In this document: piece after piece, positions 1 to 9,175 of the stretch
How positions within the stretch are numbered: the first letter of the stretch is position 1
Layout: every line of letters starts with the position of its first letter
DNA from: Rheinheimera sp. 1928-s
GTDB taxonomy: Bacteria; Pseudomonadota; Gammaproteobacteria; Enterobacterales; Alteromonadaceae
NCBI RefSeq assembly: GCF_029269265.1
Contig: NZ_JARIXP010000001.1
Location: 229,568 to 293,567 of the forward strand
DNA: 64,000 nt
Direction: 5' to 3'
Translations under genes and position numbers: made by a program
The notes under the pieces: generated by a model
The model's database searches: none
What the model saw: only the letters and a program-made list of their open reading frames with translations
Told to the model about the DNA's origin: nothing

Positions 1-1
1 T

Positions 2-817
2 GCGTTGGCCAGTGTGGCGTTAAAACGATTGGAGCAGCAGCTGAATACTCAGCTTATTTTACGCTCCACCCGCAGTTTAAGATTGACCACAGCAGGTATG
101 GCCTATCTGGATTATGCCCGCCAAGCTATCCAACTGCTGGGGCAAGGCCAGCAGTTATTACAATTGGGTAAAGAGCAGTTATCCGGTGAGTTGACCTTAT
201 CTATGCCGTCAGATTTTGGCCGCAATAGCATGGCCGTCTGGCTGGCGGAGTTTCAGCAGCAACATCCTAAATTACAGCTGAAAATCCGGGTCAGTGATCG
301 CTTAGCTGACTTAGGGCGACAGCCTGTGGACCTGGCGATACGTTATGGTGAACCTAAAGACTCACAGCTGATTGCTATGCCTTTGGTGCCGGATAATCAT
401 AGAGTGCTTTGTGCTTCTCCTGATTATATTCGCCGCTGTGGTACTCCAGAGCAACCACAAGACATCAGCTCGCATCAGGTATTACAGCTGGTGTTGGGTG
501 AGGCTGTGCATAGCAAATGGCAATTCTGGCTGGATGGGCAATTACAACAGGTGCAGGTGCGTGGAGCTTTAGTGGCAGACGACGGTGATGTGGTGCGGCG
601 CTGGGCAGTGGCAGGTTTAGGTATTGCCTATAAATCCCGTTTAGATATTCTGTCCGACTTACGCTCTGGCGCTTTGCTGAAGTTGTTACCTGAGTATCAA
701 ACTGAACAAGCACCTTTGTATTTGCTGGCTGTACAGCGATTGTCTTCATCCCCTGTACTTAAAGCTTTATCAGAGTTTTTACTGCAAAAGTTGCGGCTGC
801 ATTGGCAAGGTGAGTGA
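2..817 (+). CDS. LysR-family transcriptional regulator (5' end outside window)
   Basis: The frame is open from the first bases. The protein begins inside the winged helix-turn-helix, at the stretch VALKRLEQQL followed by LRSTRSLRLT, which in LysR proteins lies about 25-35 residues from the N-terminus. The true start is therefore upstream of the window and the TTG at position 5 is not it. The rest, from about residue 55 onward, is a LysR substrate-binding domain of normal length. The ligand and target are not deducible. Its divergent partner, if any, is also outside the window. The closely spaced acetyltransferase downstream may be co-transcribed. Confidence 0.88.
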   Translation, partial: ALASVALKRLEQQLNTQLILRSTRSLRLTTAGMAYLDYARQAIQLLGQGQQLLQLGKEQLSGELTLSMPSDFGRNSMAVWLAEFQQQHPKLQLKIRVSDRLADLGRQPVDLAIRYGEPKDSQLIAMPLVPDNHRVLCASPDYIRRCGTPEQPQDISSHQVLQLVLGEAVHSKWQFWLDGQLQQVQVRGALVADDGDVVRRWAVAGLGIAYKSRLDILSDLRSGALLKLLPEYQTEQAPLYLLAVQRLSSSPVLKALSEFLLQKLRLHWQGE

Positions 818-857
818 GAGGCTGGGTGAAAAACTTACAAATGAAGGATTAGAACAG

Positions 858-1445
858 ATGACATGGTTACACAATGAGGTGTTAGAAGGTGAGTTTGTCC
901 GGCTGGAGCCTATGGCGTTGTCGCATATTGCAGATTTGCAGCAGGCTGTTGCTGATGGTGAAAGCTGGCAGCTCTGGTATGCCATGGTGCCGACAGTGGA
1001 GGAAATGCCAGCTTATGTACAGGCTGCTTTGGCAGGCAAAACCCAGGGGGATTCACCTTATGTAGTGCGCTGCAAAACCACTGGCCAGATTGTTGGCACC
1101 AGTCGTTATTATATGGTCGACGCAGCCAATAAAAGGGCTTTAATAGGTTACACCTGGTATGCCGAGTCAGTACGGAGAACACCCATCAATACTGAAGCTA
1201 AACTGTTGTTATTGCAGAACTTGTTTGAGCAGTATGGCGCTATAGCAGTAGAGTTTCGCACCCACTTTTTTAACCACAGCTCCCGCAAAGCTATAGAACG
1301 TCTAGGCGCGAAAATGGATGGTATCTTACGTCAGCATATGATTTTAAAAGACGGCTCAGTACGCGACACTGTGGTCTATTCCATCATAGCCTGCGAATGG
1401 CCGACGGTAAGACGGCATTTATTGTCGAAATTAGGCCGGGACTAA
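858..1445 (+). CDS. GNAT-family N-acetyltransferase (RimJ/RimL type)
   Basis: A 195-residue protein that opens with GEFVRLEPM, the usual first strand of RimL-like GNAT proteins. Later segments (ALIGYTWY, NTEAKLLLL, RTHFFNHSSRKAIERLGAK) match the acetyl-CoA fold and the conserved C-terminal region with N..S..A...LGF-like spacing. These enzymes acetylate amino groups of proteins or small molecules in the cytoplasm; the substrate here is unknown. An upstream GTG at 810 would give 16 extra residues overlapping the LysR gene. The ATG at 858, preceded by an AAGGA-like sequence, is preferred because homologues normally begin at this point. Confidence 0.82.
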   Translation: MTWLHNEVLEGEFVRLEPMALSHIADLQQAVADGESWQLWYAMVPTVEEMPAYVQAALAGKTQGDSPYVVRCKTTGQIVGTSRYYMVDAANKRALIGYTWYAESVRRTPINTEAKLLLLQNLFEQYGAIAVEFRTHFFNHSSRKAIERLGAKMDGILRQHMILKDGSVRDTVVYSIIACEWPTVRRHLLSKLGRD

Positions 1446-1455
1446 GGCGTCAAAT

Positions 1456-1489
1456 GTAGGATGCAATCGCCACGAAGTGGCATTGCATC
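1456..1489 (+). repeat. REP-like hairpin with GTAG head (class A)
   Basis: GTAG at 1456-1459 is followed by a long hairpin. Arm GATGCAAT (1460-1467), an unpaired C, then GCCAC, pairs with GTGGC and ATTGCATC (to 1489) across a GAA loop. The same architecture (GTAG, unpaired C, GAA loop) recurs at 19702-19732. It lies between two convergent genes, as expected of REP elements mobilised by RAYT (TnpA-REP) transposases. It could also stop transcription from either side. Confidence 0.6.
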
Positions 1490-1501
1490 ATTACCATAGG
1501 A

Positions 1502-2242
1502 TCAAAACATCAGCCCAGATAACTCCTTTAAGTACAAAGGCGTCGCTGGGTGTTGGCTTAATTCAAAAAACAAAAAAGCCGTCAGGAAGATACTAACTAC
1601 AGAACCCCAGAACCAGTGGTGTTTAGGTTTATCCTGCTCTTTGTGTTGCAAGTATTTTTTCAGCAAATAACTGCTTAATACGGCCAATAGCACTGAGCCT
1701 GCCAGTAAGCTGTAAAACAAGGTCAGGTTAGTGCCTTTGAGCTGCCAGGCTACACCAGCCAGAATACCTGGCAGGAAATAAGCGATAGGCCATAACACAC
1801 AAGCCAGAGTGGCCGCAGGGAAATAACGTGATGGCGGTAACTGCAACATACCAGCTAACAAAGGCAATAAAGGCCGGCTTGGGCCGATAAAACGCCCTGC
1901 AACTATAGCCAGCCAGACATTATTTTCTAAAGCACCGCTTATTTTATCCAATTCTTTTTGCTGACGGGATAACCAGTTCCAGCTTTCCAATTGAGGTCTG
2001 AATTTGCGCCCAGCCAGATAAGACAATGAATCGCCAACTAAACCTGCTGCTGTAGCTACCATGCAGGCTGTCCAGAAGCCCATTTGTTCTGCACCAATCA
2101 GCACACCAAAACTAAACATCAGCGCTGTACCTGGCACTAACAGCCCCAACACGGCGACAGACTCAGCAAAAGTCAGTAAAAATAAAATCAGCAGGGCATA
2201 AGCCTGATACTCAGTCAGCAACTGCTGTAACCATTGTTCCAT
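1502..2242 (-). CDS. DedA / VTT-domain membrane protein
   Basis: A 246-residue polytopic inner-membrane protein. It shows DedA family hallmarks: FAESVAVLGLLVPGTALMF near the N-terminus, GDSLSYLAGRKF near residue 70, and GRFIGPSRPLLPLLAGM near residue 115. The last corresponds to the conserved G-R-F/x-P-x-R re-entrant segment. DedA proteins act in membrane homeostasis, and several are undecaprenyl-phosphate or phospholipid flippases; the substrate of this one is not visible. The C-terminal hydrophobic helices from about residue 165 onward are a little longer than in minimal DedA proteins. It is convergent with the acetyltransferase and divergent from the TBDR at 2442. Confidence 0.9.
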   Translation of the reverse strand: MEQWLQQLLTEYQAYALLILFLLTFAESVAVLGLLVPGTALMFSFGVLIGAEQMGFWTACMVATAAGLVGDSLSYLAGRKFRPQLESWNWLSRQQKELDKISGALENNVWLAIVAGRFIGPSRPLLPLLAGMLQLPPSRYFPAATLACVLWPIAYFLPGILAGVAWQLKGTNLTLFYSLLAGSVLLAVLSSYLLKKYLQHKEQDKPKHHWFWGSVVSIFLTAFLFFELSQHPATPLYLKELSGLMF

Positions 2243-2365
2243 CTAGCACTCACATCAATTGAGAAAAGCCTTTATTAAGGCAGTATCAGGGCTGAGGTAG
2301 CCATATTCAAGCAACTTTGCCGCCAGAACAACAAAGAGATCAGATAAATCTATTGGCGAATGGAG

Positions 2366-2382
2366 ATGTTATATTGTATCAT
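2366..2382. promoter_or_regulatory. Imperfect 17-bp dyad upstream of TBDR
   Basis: ATGTTATATTGTATCAT pairs at six of eight positions around its centre and lies 60 bp before the receptor start. It is A+T-rich and recalls Zur or Fur-class operators, but the match is too loose to assign a regulator. Confidence 0.25.
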
Positions 2383-2441
2383 TTTGGCGTTTTCTTTATC
2401 GATTCAGCCCACGTCTTTGTTGTTACTGGACCCAAAACATC

Positions 2442-4541
2442 ATGCCAAGCCTAAATTTTAAACTTTCCTTTCTTATGCTCTCTCTTGGCTTTATTGCCAC
2501 AGTTCCTGTCGCTGCAGCAGAATCGCAGGAGGATATTGAGCGTATTGAAGTGCTGTATCGTCAGGCTTACCGTGGCGATATCCCTGCCCAATCTTTACCT
2601 CAGTCCATTACCGTCATCGACAAAAGCTTATTACAAGACAACGCCTTAACGCGTTTTCAGGATGCTTTGGATTTTTCAGCCAGTATTTCCCGGCAGAATA
2701 ACGGCGGTGGTTTATGGGATAGCTTTTCACTGCGTGGTTTTCCGGGCAATGAAAATATGCCGTCCGGCTATTTAATTAATGGTTTTAACGGCGGCCGCGG
2801 TTTTAGTGGTCACCGTGATTTATCCAATGTGGAATATGTTGAAATTTTAAAAGGGCCAGGTTCAGCACTTTATGGTCGATCAGAACCTGGTGGCACCATC
2901 AATGTGGTGACTCGTAAACCACAAAAGGAGCAGGAGGGTTATCTGCAACTCTCTACTGGTCGTTTTGATCAGCATAGAGTAGAAGCCGATTACACCAATG
3001 GTGTCAGCGACAATGTGGCAGTGCGGATTAATGGCGCGGTACAGGACTACGGCAGTTTCCGTGATCATGTCACCAGCAAAAAACAAGTCTTTACCCCTTC
3101 AGTGCGTATTGATCTGGATGACCAATCCGCCTTGTTGTACGAGTTTGAATTTCTGAAGCAGGAGCAGTTGTTTGACCGCGGTATAGTGGTGTTAAACGGC
3201 GATTTTAATACTGTGCCACGTTCCCGTTATTTAGGTGAACCTGGTGACGGCCCCACAGAAATTGAAGCAACAGGCCATCAGTTGTCTTATGAAACCAGCC
3301 TGAGCAACGACTGGTCTTTTTTGGCAGGTTTAGGTTATCGCGACTCGTCGTTAAATGGCTTTTCTTCTGATGCTGAGTTAGCAGCAGCTCGTCAGTCCTT
3401 ATTTGACGACGGCCAAACCTTAACCCGGCAGCGTCGTTACCGTGATTATCAAGCGGAAGACACTTCTGTGCGGTTTGAGTTGAGTGGCCACCTGACTACA
3501 GCTGGTATTGTGCATCATCTGCTGTTGGGAGCTGATGCCTACGACTATGATTTATATACCTTATTGTCACGTTTTCGTGGTCCGAAAGGCAGCTACGCTT
3601 TAGATATTTTTAACCCTGTTTACGGCGGTACAGCCACAGATCCGGCGCCTTTGTATGAAAACAAAGAATCGCAACAAGCCTGGGGTATGTATCTGCAGGA
3701 CCAGATGGATTTAAGCCAAAACTGGAAGTTGCTGCTGGGCTTACGCTTTGATAGTTATCAGCAGGAAATTCAGGAGCTACTCAAAGCGACTCGATCGGAT
3801 AAAAAAGGCTCTCAGCTTAGCCCTCGTATTGGTTTAGTCTATGAAGTAAATCCGCAATTAAGCTTCTACAGCAGCTATTCCGAAGGTTTCCTGCCGTTAA
3901 GTGGCACCGACTATGCTGGCAATTCCTTTGACCCTGAACAAAGCGACTCCTTTGAAGTGGGGGCCAAATTTGCAGCTGCAGGTATCACAGGCACAGTCGC
4001 GTTATTTGACGCAAAAAAGTCCAATATCCTGACCTCAGATCCGGTGAATGTCGGTTTCTCTGCCACCTTAGGCGAAGCGACCAGCCGTGGTATTGAACTG
4101 GACTTACAAGGCCAACTGACAGATCAGTTAGCTGCCCAATTGTCTTATGCCTTTTTAGATACCCAAACCGCCAACGATATGATTAACCTGGAATGGGGTG
4201 TGAATGTGCCTGCGGGCAGCCGTTTGGTGAATATTCCTAAACACAATGCCAGCCTGATGCTGACCCAAACTCTGGCTTTGGGCTCTGTTGAAAGCCGCTT
4301 AGGCCTGCGGGTCAATCATGTGGCGAAACGATTAGGTGATTCAGTCGACAATAGCTATATGCTGCCGTCCCATACCTTATTTGCTTTGTCTTGGGCGGCT
4401 GATCTGGACCAGAACTGGAAAGCTCAGTTGAATGTCGACAACCTGTTTGATAAATATTACATCCATAACTCGTATTCGGCACTGTGGACTGTGCCGGGTG
4501 AACCACGTAGCTACCGTATGAGCCTGACCTATGCATTCTAA
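2442..4541 (+). CDS. TonB-dependent siderophore-type receptor
   Basis: A 699-residue outer-membrane receptor. The N-terminal segment to about residue 26, ending VAAAES, is a signal peptide. The plug domain follows: a TonB-box-like IERIEVLYR, then SLPQSITVIDKSLL, FSLRGF and VEILKGPGSALYGRSEPGGTINVV. A 22-strand barrel follows, ending in an aromatic residue (SLTYAF) as required for outer-membrane assembly. The plug signature is that of the TonB-siderophor subfamily (FhuA/FpvA type), so ferric siderophore import driven by TonB-ExbBD is likely; the exact ligand is unknown. The COG3503-like gene 130 bp downstream may be in the same transcript. Confidence 0.9.
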   Translation: MPSLNFKLSFLMLSLGFIATVPVAAAESQEDIERIEVLYRQAYRGDIPAQSLPQSITVIDKSLLQDNALTRFQDALDFSASISRQNNGGGLWDSFSLRGFPGNENMPSGYLINGFNGGRGFSGHRDLSNVEYVEILKGPGSALYGRSEPGGTINVVTRKPQKEQEGYLQLSTGRFDQHRVEADYTNGVSDNVAVRINGAVQDYGSFRDHVTSKKQVFTPSVRIDLDDQSALLYEFEFLKQEQLFDRGIVVLNGDFNTVPRSRYLGEPGDGPTEIEATGHQLSYETSLSNDWSFLAGLGYRDSSLNGFSSDAELAAARQSLFDDGQTLTRQRRYRDYQAEDTSVRFELSGHLTTAGIVHHLLLGADAYDYDLYTLLSRFRGPKGSYALDIFNPVYGGTATDPAPLYENKESQQAWGMYLQDQMDLSQNWKLLLGLRFDSYQQEIQELLKATRSDKKGSQLSPRIGLVYEVNPQLSFYSSYSEGFLPLSGTDYAGNSFDPEQSDSFEVGAKFAAAGITGTVALFDAKKSNILTSDPVNVGFSATLGEATSRGIELDLQGQLTDQLAAQLSYAFLDTQTANDMINLEWGVNVPAGSRLVNIPKHNASLMLTQTLALGSVESRLGLRVNHVAKRLGDSVDNSYMLPSHTLFALSWAADLDQNWKAQLNVDNLFDKYYIHNSYSALWTVPGEPRSYRMSLTYAF

Positions 4542-4544
4542 CCC

Positions 4545-4574
4545 CGTCGTACTTGAGGCCGTAGCTTCGTTGAC
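4545..4574 (+). repeat. Interspersed intergenic repeat, copy 1
   Basis: The segment begins right after the receptor stop codon. It shares GTCGTACTTGA and the end GTTGAC with 30399-30429, with about three quarters of 30 positions identical. It may be part of a longer intergenic repeat family. Only two copies are visible here. Confidence 0.35.
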
Positions 4575-4670
4575 TGCGAGCTCTCGCCCCAGTCACATAA
4601 GACTTCTATGCTCCTGGGGTCTCACACTCTTGTCGCCTCGCCACAACGTCAATTACTTAGGGGTTGGGAA

Positions 4671-5807
4671 ATGATTGTCCGTAGTCGTATTCAAAGCATC
4701 GATATGATGCGGGGTCTGGTGATGCTGATTATGCTGCTGGACCATGTGCGGGAGCGATTTTTTTATCACCTGCAGGTGTCTGATCCTATGGATCTCGACA
4801 TTACCTCTGCTGGCCTGTTTTTCAGCCGCTTTGCTGCGCATTTATGTGCGCCGGTTTTTGTGTTTTTAACCGGTTTGTCGGCTTGGTTGTATGCCAATCC
4901 AGCCAATGGGCCTGTGCGTTCCCCGCGCAGCTTTTTGCTGAAAAGAGGACTCTTCCTGATAGCACTGGAATGGATAGTGTTGCCCCTTGCCTGGATGGGA
5001 AACTATGACACCATTTGGTTGCAGGTGATTTGGGCTATTGGCCTGAGTATGGTGGTGTTGGCGCTGGTGAATCAGTGGCCAAAAGCTGTGTTGGCCCTGC
5101 TGGGTTTTGGCATAGTCTTTGGGCACAACCTGCTGACGCCTATCAATTTCCAGCCGGATGAATGGGGCTATACGCTCTGGACCATTTTGCATGACCGCAA
5201 TTATCTGATCAGTGAGGGCGCCATTAAGATCAGAGCAAGTTATCCGGTATTACCCTGGATAGGCGTGATTCTTCTGGGTTATCTGGCGGGGCCTTTATAC
5301 AGTAAAACAATGTCTGCAGAACGTCGTGGCACTTTATTGCTGCAGATAGGAGCCAGCTGTTTGGTACTTTTTATGCTGCTGCGCGGTTTTAACATCTATG
5401 GTGAAACTTTGGATTGGCAATGGTACCCAGACTTGATCACCAGCCTGATGTCGATACTGAATCTGACCAAGTACCCACCTTCGTTAAATTTCCTGCTGGT
5501 GACTTTAGGTCTGATGTTTTTCTTGCTCTGTGCGCTGGAGAAACGACAAGGTCGGTGGAGTCAAATCCTGGTGAACTTTGGCTCTGCTCCTATGTTTTTC
5601 TACATACTGCATTTGTATGTACTGTTGGCGCTGCACTGGCTTTTATTAACTCTATTTGGCGCGAATCAGGGAGACCGATTTGGTATGGAGCATATGGGCT
5701 GGATCTGGCTGACTAGCGTGGTATTAGCTGCAGCTTTGTATTACCCAACCAAGCAATTCTCTTTGTATAAAAAACGCAGCCAGCAGGCCTGGATACGTTA
5801 TTTGTAA
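4671..5807 (+). CDS. COG3503/DUF1624-like membrane acyltransferase
   Basis: A polytopic inner-membrane protein of 378 residues with about ten hydrophobic segments. It starts with RIQSIDMMRGLVMLIMLLDH, the conserved D-x-x-R-G-x-x-M...H motif of the heparan-alpha-glucosaminide N-acetyltransferase-like family (DUF1624/COG3503). Such proteins are thought to move acyl groups across the membrane onto glycans or other extracytoplasmic acceptors. The acceptor here is unknown. The frame is open back to a TTG at 4608, but the family motif and the ATG at 4671 argue for the shorter form. It follows the siderophore receptor on the same strand, so it may modify or process a siderophore; this is inference only. 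Confidence 0.75.
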   Translation: MIVRSRIQSIDMMRGLVMLIMLLDHVRERFFYHLQVSDPMDLDITSAGLFFSRFAAHLCAPVFVFLTGLSAWLYANPANGPVRSPRSFLLKRGLFLIALEWIVLPLAWMGNYDTIWLQVIWAIGLSMVVLALVNQWPKAVLALLGFGIVFGHNLLTPINFQPDEWGYTLWTILHDRNYLISEGAIKIRASYPVLPWIGVILLGYLAGPLYSKTMSAERRGTLLLQIGASCLVLFMLLRGFNIYGETLDWQWYPDLITSLMSILNLTKYPPSLNFLLVTLGLMFFLLCALEKRQGRWSQILVNFGSAPMFFYILHLYVLLALHWLLLTLFGANQGDRFGMEHMGWIWLTSVVLAAALYYPTKQFSLYKKRSQQAWIRYL

Positions 5808-5808
5808 A

Positions 5809-6972
5809 CTATGAAAATGCAGCTTCTGCGGTTTGGCTTTGGCCAGCCGCAGCAGCTTGCCACTGCTGCATTTCAAATAAACGTGACTCGCAGCGGGCAA
5901 AAGCAAACTCCAGCTGTTTCGCCTGGTACAGCTCTGAAATCGCTACAGCTGAGGTCAGTAGCAATAAACAGCCTCTGTCATAACATTCATCCACTAATGC
6001 AATAAAACGCCGGGCTTCGTTGTCCAGCTTGCTGATATAAATATCCTGATGCTCGCGCTGATAACTGTCTTCCACACCATGCAAAATAGCAGTGTCCGAT
6101 ACAGCACTAAATTGCGGTACGTCCAGCACTGCTATCGCCTTGTAGCGGCTTGCCAGCTGCATATAATCCAGCTGACTGCGTGGCCCGGAGCAGAGCGCCA
6201 TAAAATCAAAGCCGATGATCTGTTCGTTACTCCATAAAGCCGGAAAGCTCCGGCCCAACAATTCAAAGTCTTGCAGGGGATGCACTTCACCAAACAGCTG
6301 CTCTGCCTGCTGTTTTAGCTCAGCTTCAGTGCTTCCCAGGCGGTAATAACGCATCGGGCTTTGTGTTAAGCGGCGGTAATCTACACCGTTATCCAGTGCT
6401 AAAATCTTGCAGTGTTGACGCAGCAAATCAATAGTGGGCAAAAAACGCTGCCGTTGCAGACCGTTTTTATACAGCTCTTCAGGTACTGCGTTAGAGGTGG
6501 TGACCAGTACCACGCCACACTGGAACAAGTAACGCCATAAGGTGCCCAATAACATGGCATCACCTATGTCGTTAACAAAAAATTCGTCAAAACACAGCAC
6601 TTTGTATTGTTGCGCCCAGTCTTTGGCGATTTGTAATAAAGGGTCGGCTTCGCCCTGATGCTGTGTTAATTCCTGATGCACCCGCGCCATAAAATGATGA
6701 AAATGCAGCCGGATTTTGCCATCCACAGGCAATTGCTGGTAAAACAAATCCATCAGCATGGTTTTGCCACGACCTACAGGGCCATGCAGATACAAGCCCA
6801 CAGTTGGGATGTCACAAACCAACTGATCGGCAATCTGCTGCAGCGCTAATACCGCCTGATATTGTGGCTCGTCATACAACAACAGGCCCTGCTGGACCTG
6901 TTGCTGATAAAGCGAGGTGAAAGAGTCAGAACTCAATCTGTTGGACCCGCCGGCACATAACGTTTTAACCAA
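5809..6972 (-). CDS. zapE: Cell division protein ZapE (AFG1-like ATPase)
   Basis: A 387-residue AFG1-family P-loop ATPase. Walker A is LHGPVGRGKTMLMD near residue 64 and Walker B is VLCFDEFFVND near residue 130. LVTTSNAVPEELYKNGLQR is a strong AFG1/ZapE signature. ZapE acts at the division septum with FtsZ. The start is uncertain: the ATG-like start at 6972 would overlap the S9 peptidase stop by 40 bp, while an in-frame TTG at 6936 overlaps that TGA directly (TTGA) and would suit translational coupling. Convergent with the COG3503-like gene; the two stop codons are one base apart. Confidence 0.88.
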   Translation of the reverse strand: MVKTLCAGGSNRLSSDSFTSLYQQQVQQGLLLYDEPQYQAVLALQQIADQLVCDIPTVGLYLHGPVGRGKTMLMDLFYQQLPVDGKIRLHFHHFMARVHQELTQHQGEADPLLQIAKDWAQQYKVLCFDEFFVNDIGDAMLLGTLWRYLFQCGVVLVTTSNAVPEELYKNGLQRQRFLPTIDLLRQHCKILALDNGVDYRRLTQSPMRYYRLGSTEAELKQQAEQLFGEVHPLQDFELLGRSFPALWSNEQIIGFDFMALCSGPRSQLDYMQLASRYKAIAVLDVPQFSAVSDTAILHGVEDSYQREHQDIYISKLDNEARRFIALVDECYDRGCLLLLTSAVAISELYQAKQLEFAFARCESRLFEMQQWQAAAAGQSQTAEAAFS

Positions 6973-8966
6973 CTGGTGAATTCGTTAAACCAGAAAATGG
7001 AGTTGTTGGGTTTTAAAATCCAGTGGTTCTCATTCGGGAAATACACCAAACGTGCATCTAAGCCTTTACCTTTGTAGACACCATAAATCTCCAGCCCCTG
7101 AGTCACGGGTACGCGGTAATCCTGCTCACCATGCATAATCAGCATAGGGGTGACAAACTTATCGGCAAACATAGCCGGGCTCCACTGCAGCATAGTGTCC
7201 AGTCCACTCCAGGGGGCGCCACCATAAGCGTGTACCCGGTGTGAGGTGCCATCTGAAGCAAACTGGCCCATCAGGTTATACACACCAGCATGGTTAATCA
7301 GTGCTTTATAGCGTTCGGTATGACCTGCAATCCAGCTCACCAGATAACCACCATAACTGCCGCCTGCAGCAGCTAAACGGCTGGCGTCGATAAAGCCACG
7401 CGAAAGCATATAATCTACAGCGGCTTCACTGTCCATAAAAGGTTTTATCGGGTGTTCGCCATGAATAGACTCCGCAAAAGCCTGACCAAAACTGGTTGAA
7501 CCGTGAAAGTTGGGTTGGATCACCACATAACCAGCAGCGGCAAATACCTGTGAGTTCCAGCGGTAACTAAAGCTGTCGCCTGAGTAACTGTGTGGGCCTC
7601 CGTGTAATACATTCAGCAAAGGCCATTTTTTGCTGGCGTCAAAGTTGGGCGGATAAGTAATGTAGGCCTGCACCATTTTGCCATCGGCTCCGGCAAAGCT
7701 GATATCTTCGGTTTTACCCCAGCTGATCTTCTGTTGCAGTTCCTGATTTAACCGGCTGAGCTGTTTTAAAGTGCGGCCTTTATTATCCAGACTATAGACT
7801 TCAGGCATCTGGTTCATGCTGTGTTGCGCCATGTATAGTTGCTGCTGTTGACCCACTTGCAGCTGGCTGATATCGGCCTGACGCAACAGTTGCTGCACCT
7901 GACCACCAGCCAACGGCATGCTGTACAGTGCAGATTTGGCTTTGTCCGCAGCGCGGAAATACAAAGTGCCGTTTGGACCAAATTCCCAATCATCCGCCGA
8001 AATATCCCAGTCTTTGGTTAAATTGGTTTTTTGTTGAGGTTTAAAATCAAAACGGATCAGCTGGTTATTGTCTGCGGTAAAAAATGTGCTGCGCTGGGCG
8101 CCATACACCAGACTTTTACCGTCCGGGCTAAATTTAGGGTTGTTATCACTGGCTGGGTTATCTGCTGTGATATTAACAAACTCACCTGAGCCGTCGGTTT
8201 TAACAATTAAAATGTCGTGATTAATCTGATCAAAAGGCGGCGTACTGGTGACTGCGCTGACGGCAATCTGACGGCCATCCATCGAAATATCAAATTCTGC
8301 ATCACCATTTAAGCTAAACCAGCGATCCCAGCCAGGGGTTAAATCAGCAATTTCGCCTGTGTGAATATTGATACTGAATAAATGCGGATAACTGTCGTCG
8401 GTTAACCAGCGATCCCAGTGTCGGTAGACTCTGTTTTCCGTCACTTTGGCTGTTACTTTATTGTCTTTTCGTTGTTTTAGCTGTTCGGCTAAAGCAACAA
8501 AATCGCCATTAAAACCTTTAGGCACATTGGCCAAAAACAAAATACGCTGGCCATCAGGAAACCATTTTGGCTGCTGCACTGCGACAGGTAATTTGGTTAA
8601 AGCTTTGGCTTCACCGCCAGTTAAAGGCAATAAAAACAGTTGATTATGTTCATTGCCGCGTTTGGATAAAAACACCAGTTGACGACCATCCGGGCTCCAG
8701 GCTGGCGCACTGTCCGAATCCGGGTGTTGAGTTAAGGCGGTCAGTTGCTGGGTACGAAGATCCAAAATATGAATATCGGCATCGCCTTTATCTGCCGCCA
8801 GATCATAACGGGTGACGGTCAGCGCCAGTTGTTGGCCATTTGGAGATAAAGTTAAAGCGCCGGGTCTGGCGACCTGCCATAAATGCTGAGCTGTTAAAGG
8901 TTCAGTAGCGGCCTGAGCGACACCTGCTGCCACCATCATGATCAGGGCTGAAAAACTAAATTTCAT
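6933..8966 (-). CDS. S9-family peptidase (dipeptidyl/acylaminoacyl-peptidase type), exported
   Basis: A serine peptidase of about 677 residues. It has a signal peptide (MKFSFSALIMMVAAGVAQA), a WD40/PD40-type beta-propeller from about residue 45 to 380, and a C-terminal alpha/beta-hydrolase domain. The nucleophile motif is GGSYGGYL. The acid lies near GEQDYRVP and the histidine in NENHWI, so the triad looks complete. Family members cleave short peptides or N-acyl amino acids from oligopeptides, here in the periplasm. An upstream start at 8990 would add eight residues before a typical signal peptide, so the ATG at 8966 is chosen. It reads directly into zapE. Confidence 0.92.
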   Translation of the reverse strand: MKFSFSALIMMVAAGVAQAATEPLTAQHLWQVARPGALTLSPNGQQLALTVTRYDLAADKGDADIHILDLRTQQLTALTQHPDSDSAPAWSPDGRQLVFLSKRGNEHNQLFLLPLTGGEAKALTKLPVAVQQPKWFPDGQRILFLANVPKGFNGDFVALAEQLKQRKDNKVTAKVTENRVYRHWDRWLTDDSYPHLFSINIHTGEIADLTPGWDRWFSLNGDAEFDISMDGRQIAVSAVTSTPPFDQINHDILIVKTDGSGEFVNITADNPASDNNPKFSPDGKSLVYGAQRSTFFTADNNQLIRFDFKPQQKTNLTKDWDISADDWEFGPNGTLYFRAADKAKSALYSMPLAGGQVQQLLRQADISQLQVGQQQQLYMAQHSMNQMPEVYSLDNKGRTLKQLSRLNQELQQKISWGKTEDISFAGADGKMVQAYITYPPNFDASKKWPLLNVLHGGPHSYSGDSFSYRWNSQVFAAAGYVVIQPNFHGSTSFGQAFAESIHGEHPIKPFMDSEAAVDYMLSRGFIDASRLAAAGGSYGGYLVSWIAGHTERYKALINHAGVYNLMGQFASDGTSHRVHAYGGAPWSGLDTMLQWSPAMFADKFVTPMLIMHGEQDYRVPVTQGLEIYGVYKGKGLDARLVYFPNENHWILKPNNSIFWFNEFTSWLKRYVPAGPTD

Positions 8967-9175
8967 ACACACTCGCGTTTGGTCAATCAAAGCAATAAGT
9001 TGACGCTAGCATAGGCCAGTGGCGTGATAAATAAAACCCTGATGAGTGGCGTACTATTTAAGACTAATCTGAAGTGCCTGGGCGGGAAACTTCATAGCCG
9101 AAGTTTTTTGACGAAGAGGTTACGGAAAATCAGCACTATACTTAAAGGGCCATAACTAAAGTAGTGGAGGTATTT

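Noticed and set aside
2366-2382. Assigning the dyad to Zur
   Set aside because: Only six of eight pairs and no zinc gene nearby; the regulator cannot be named.
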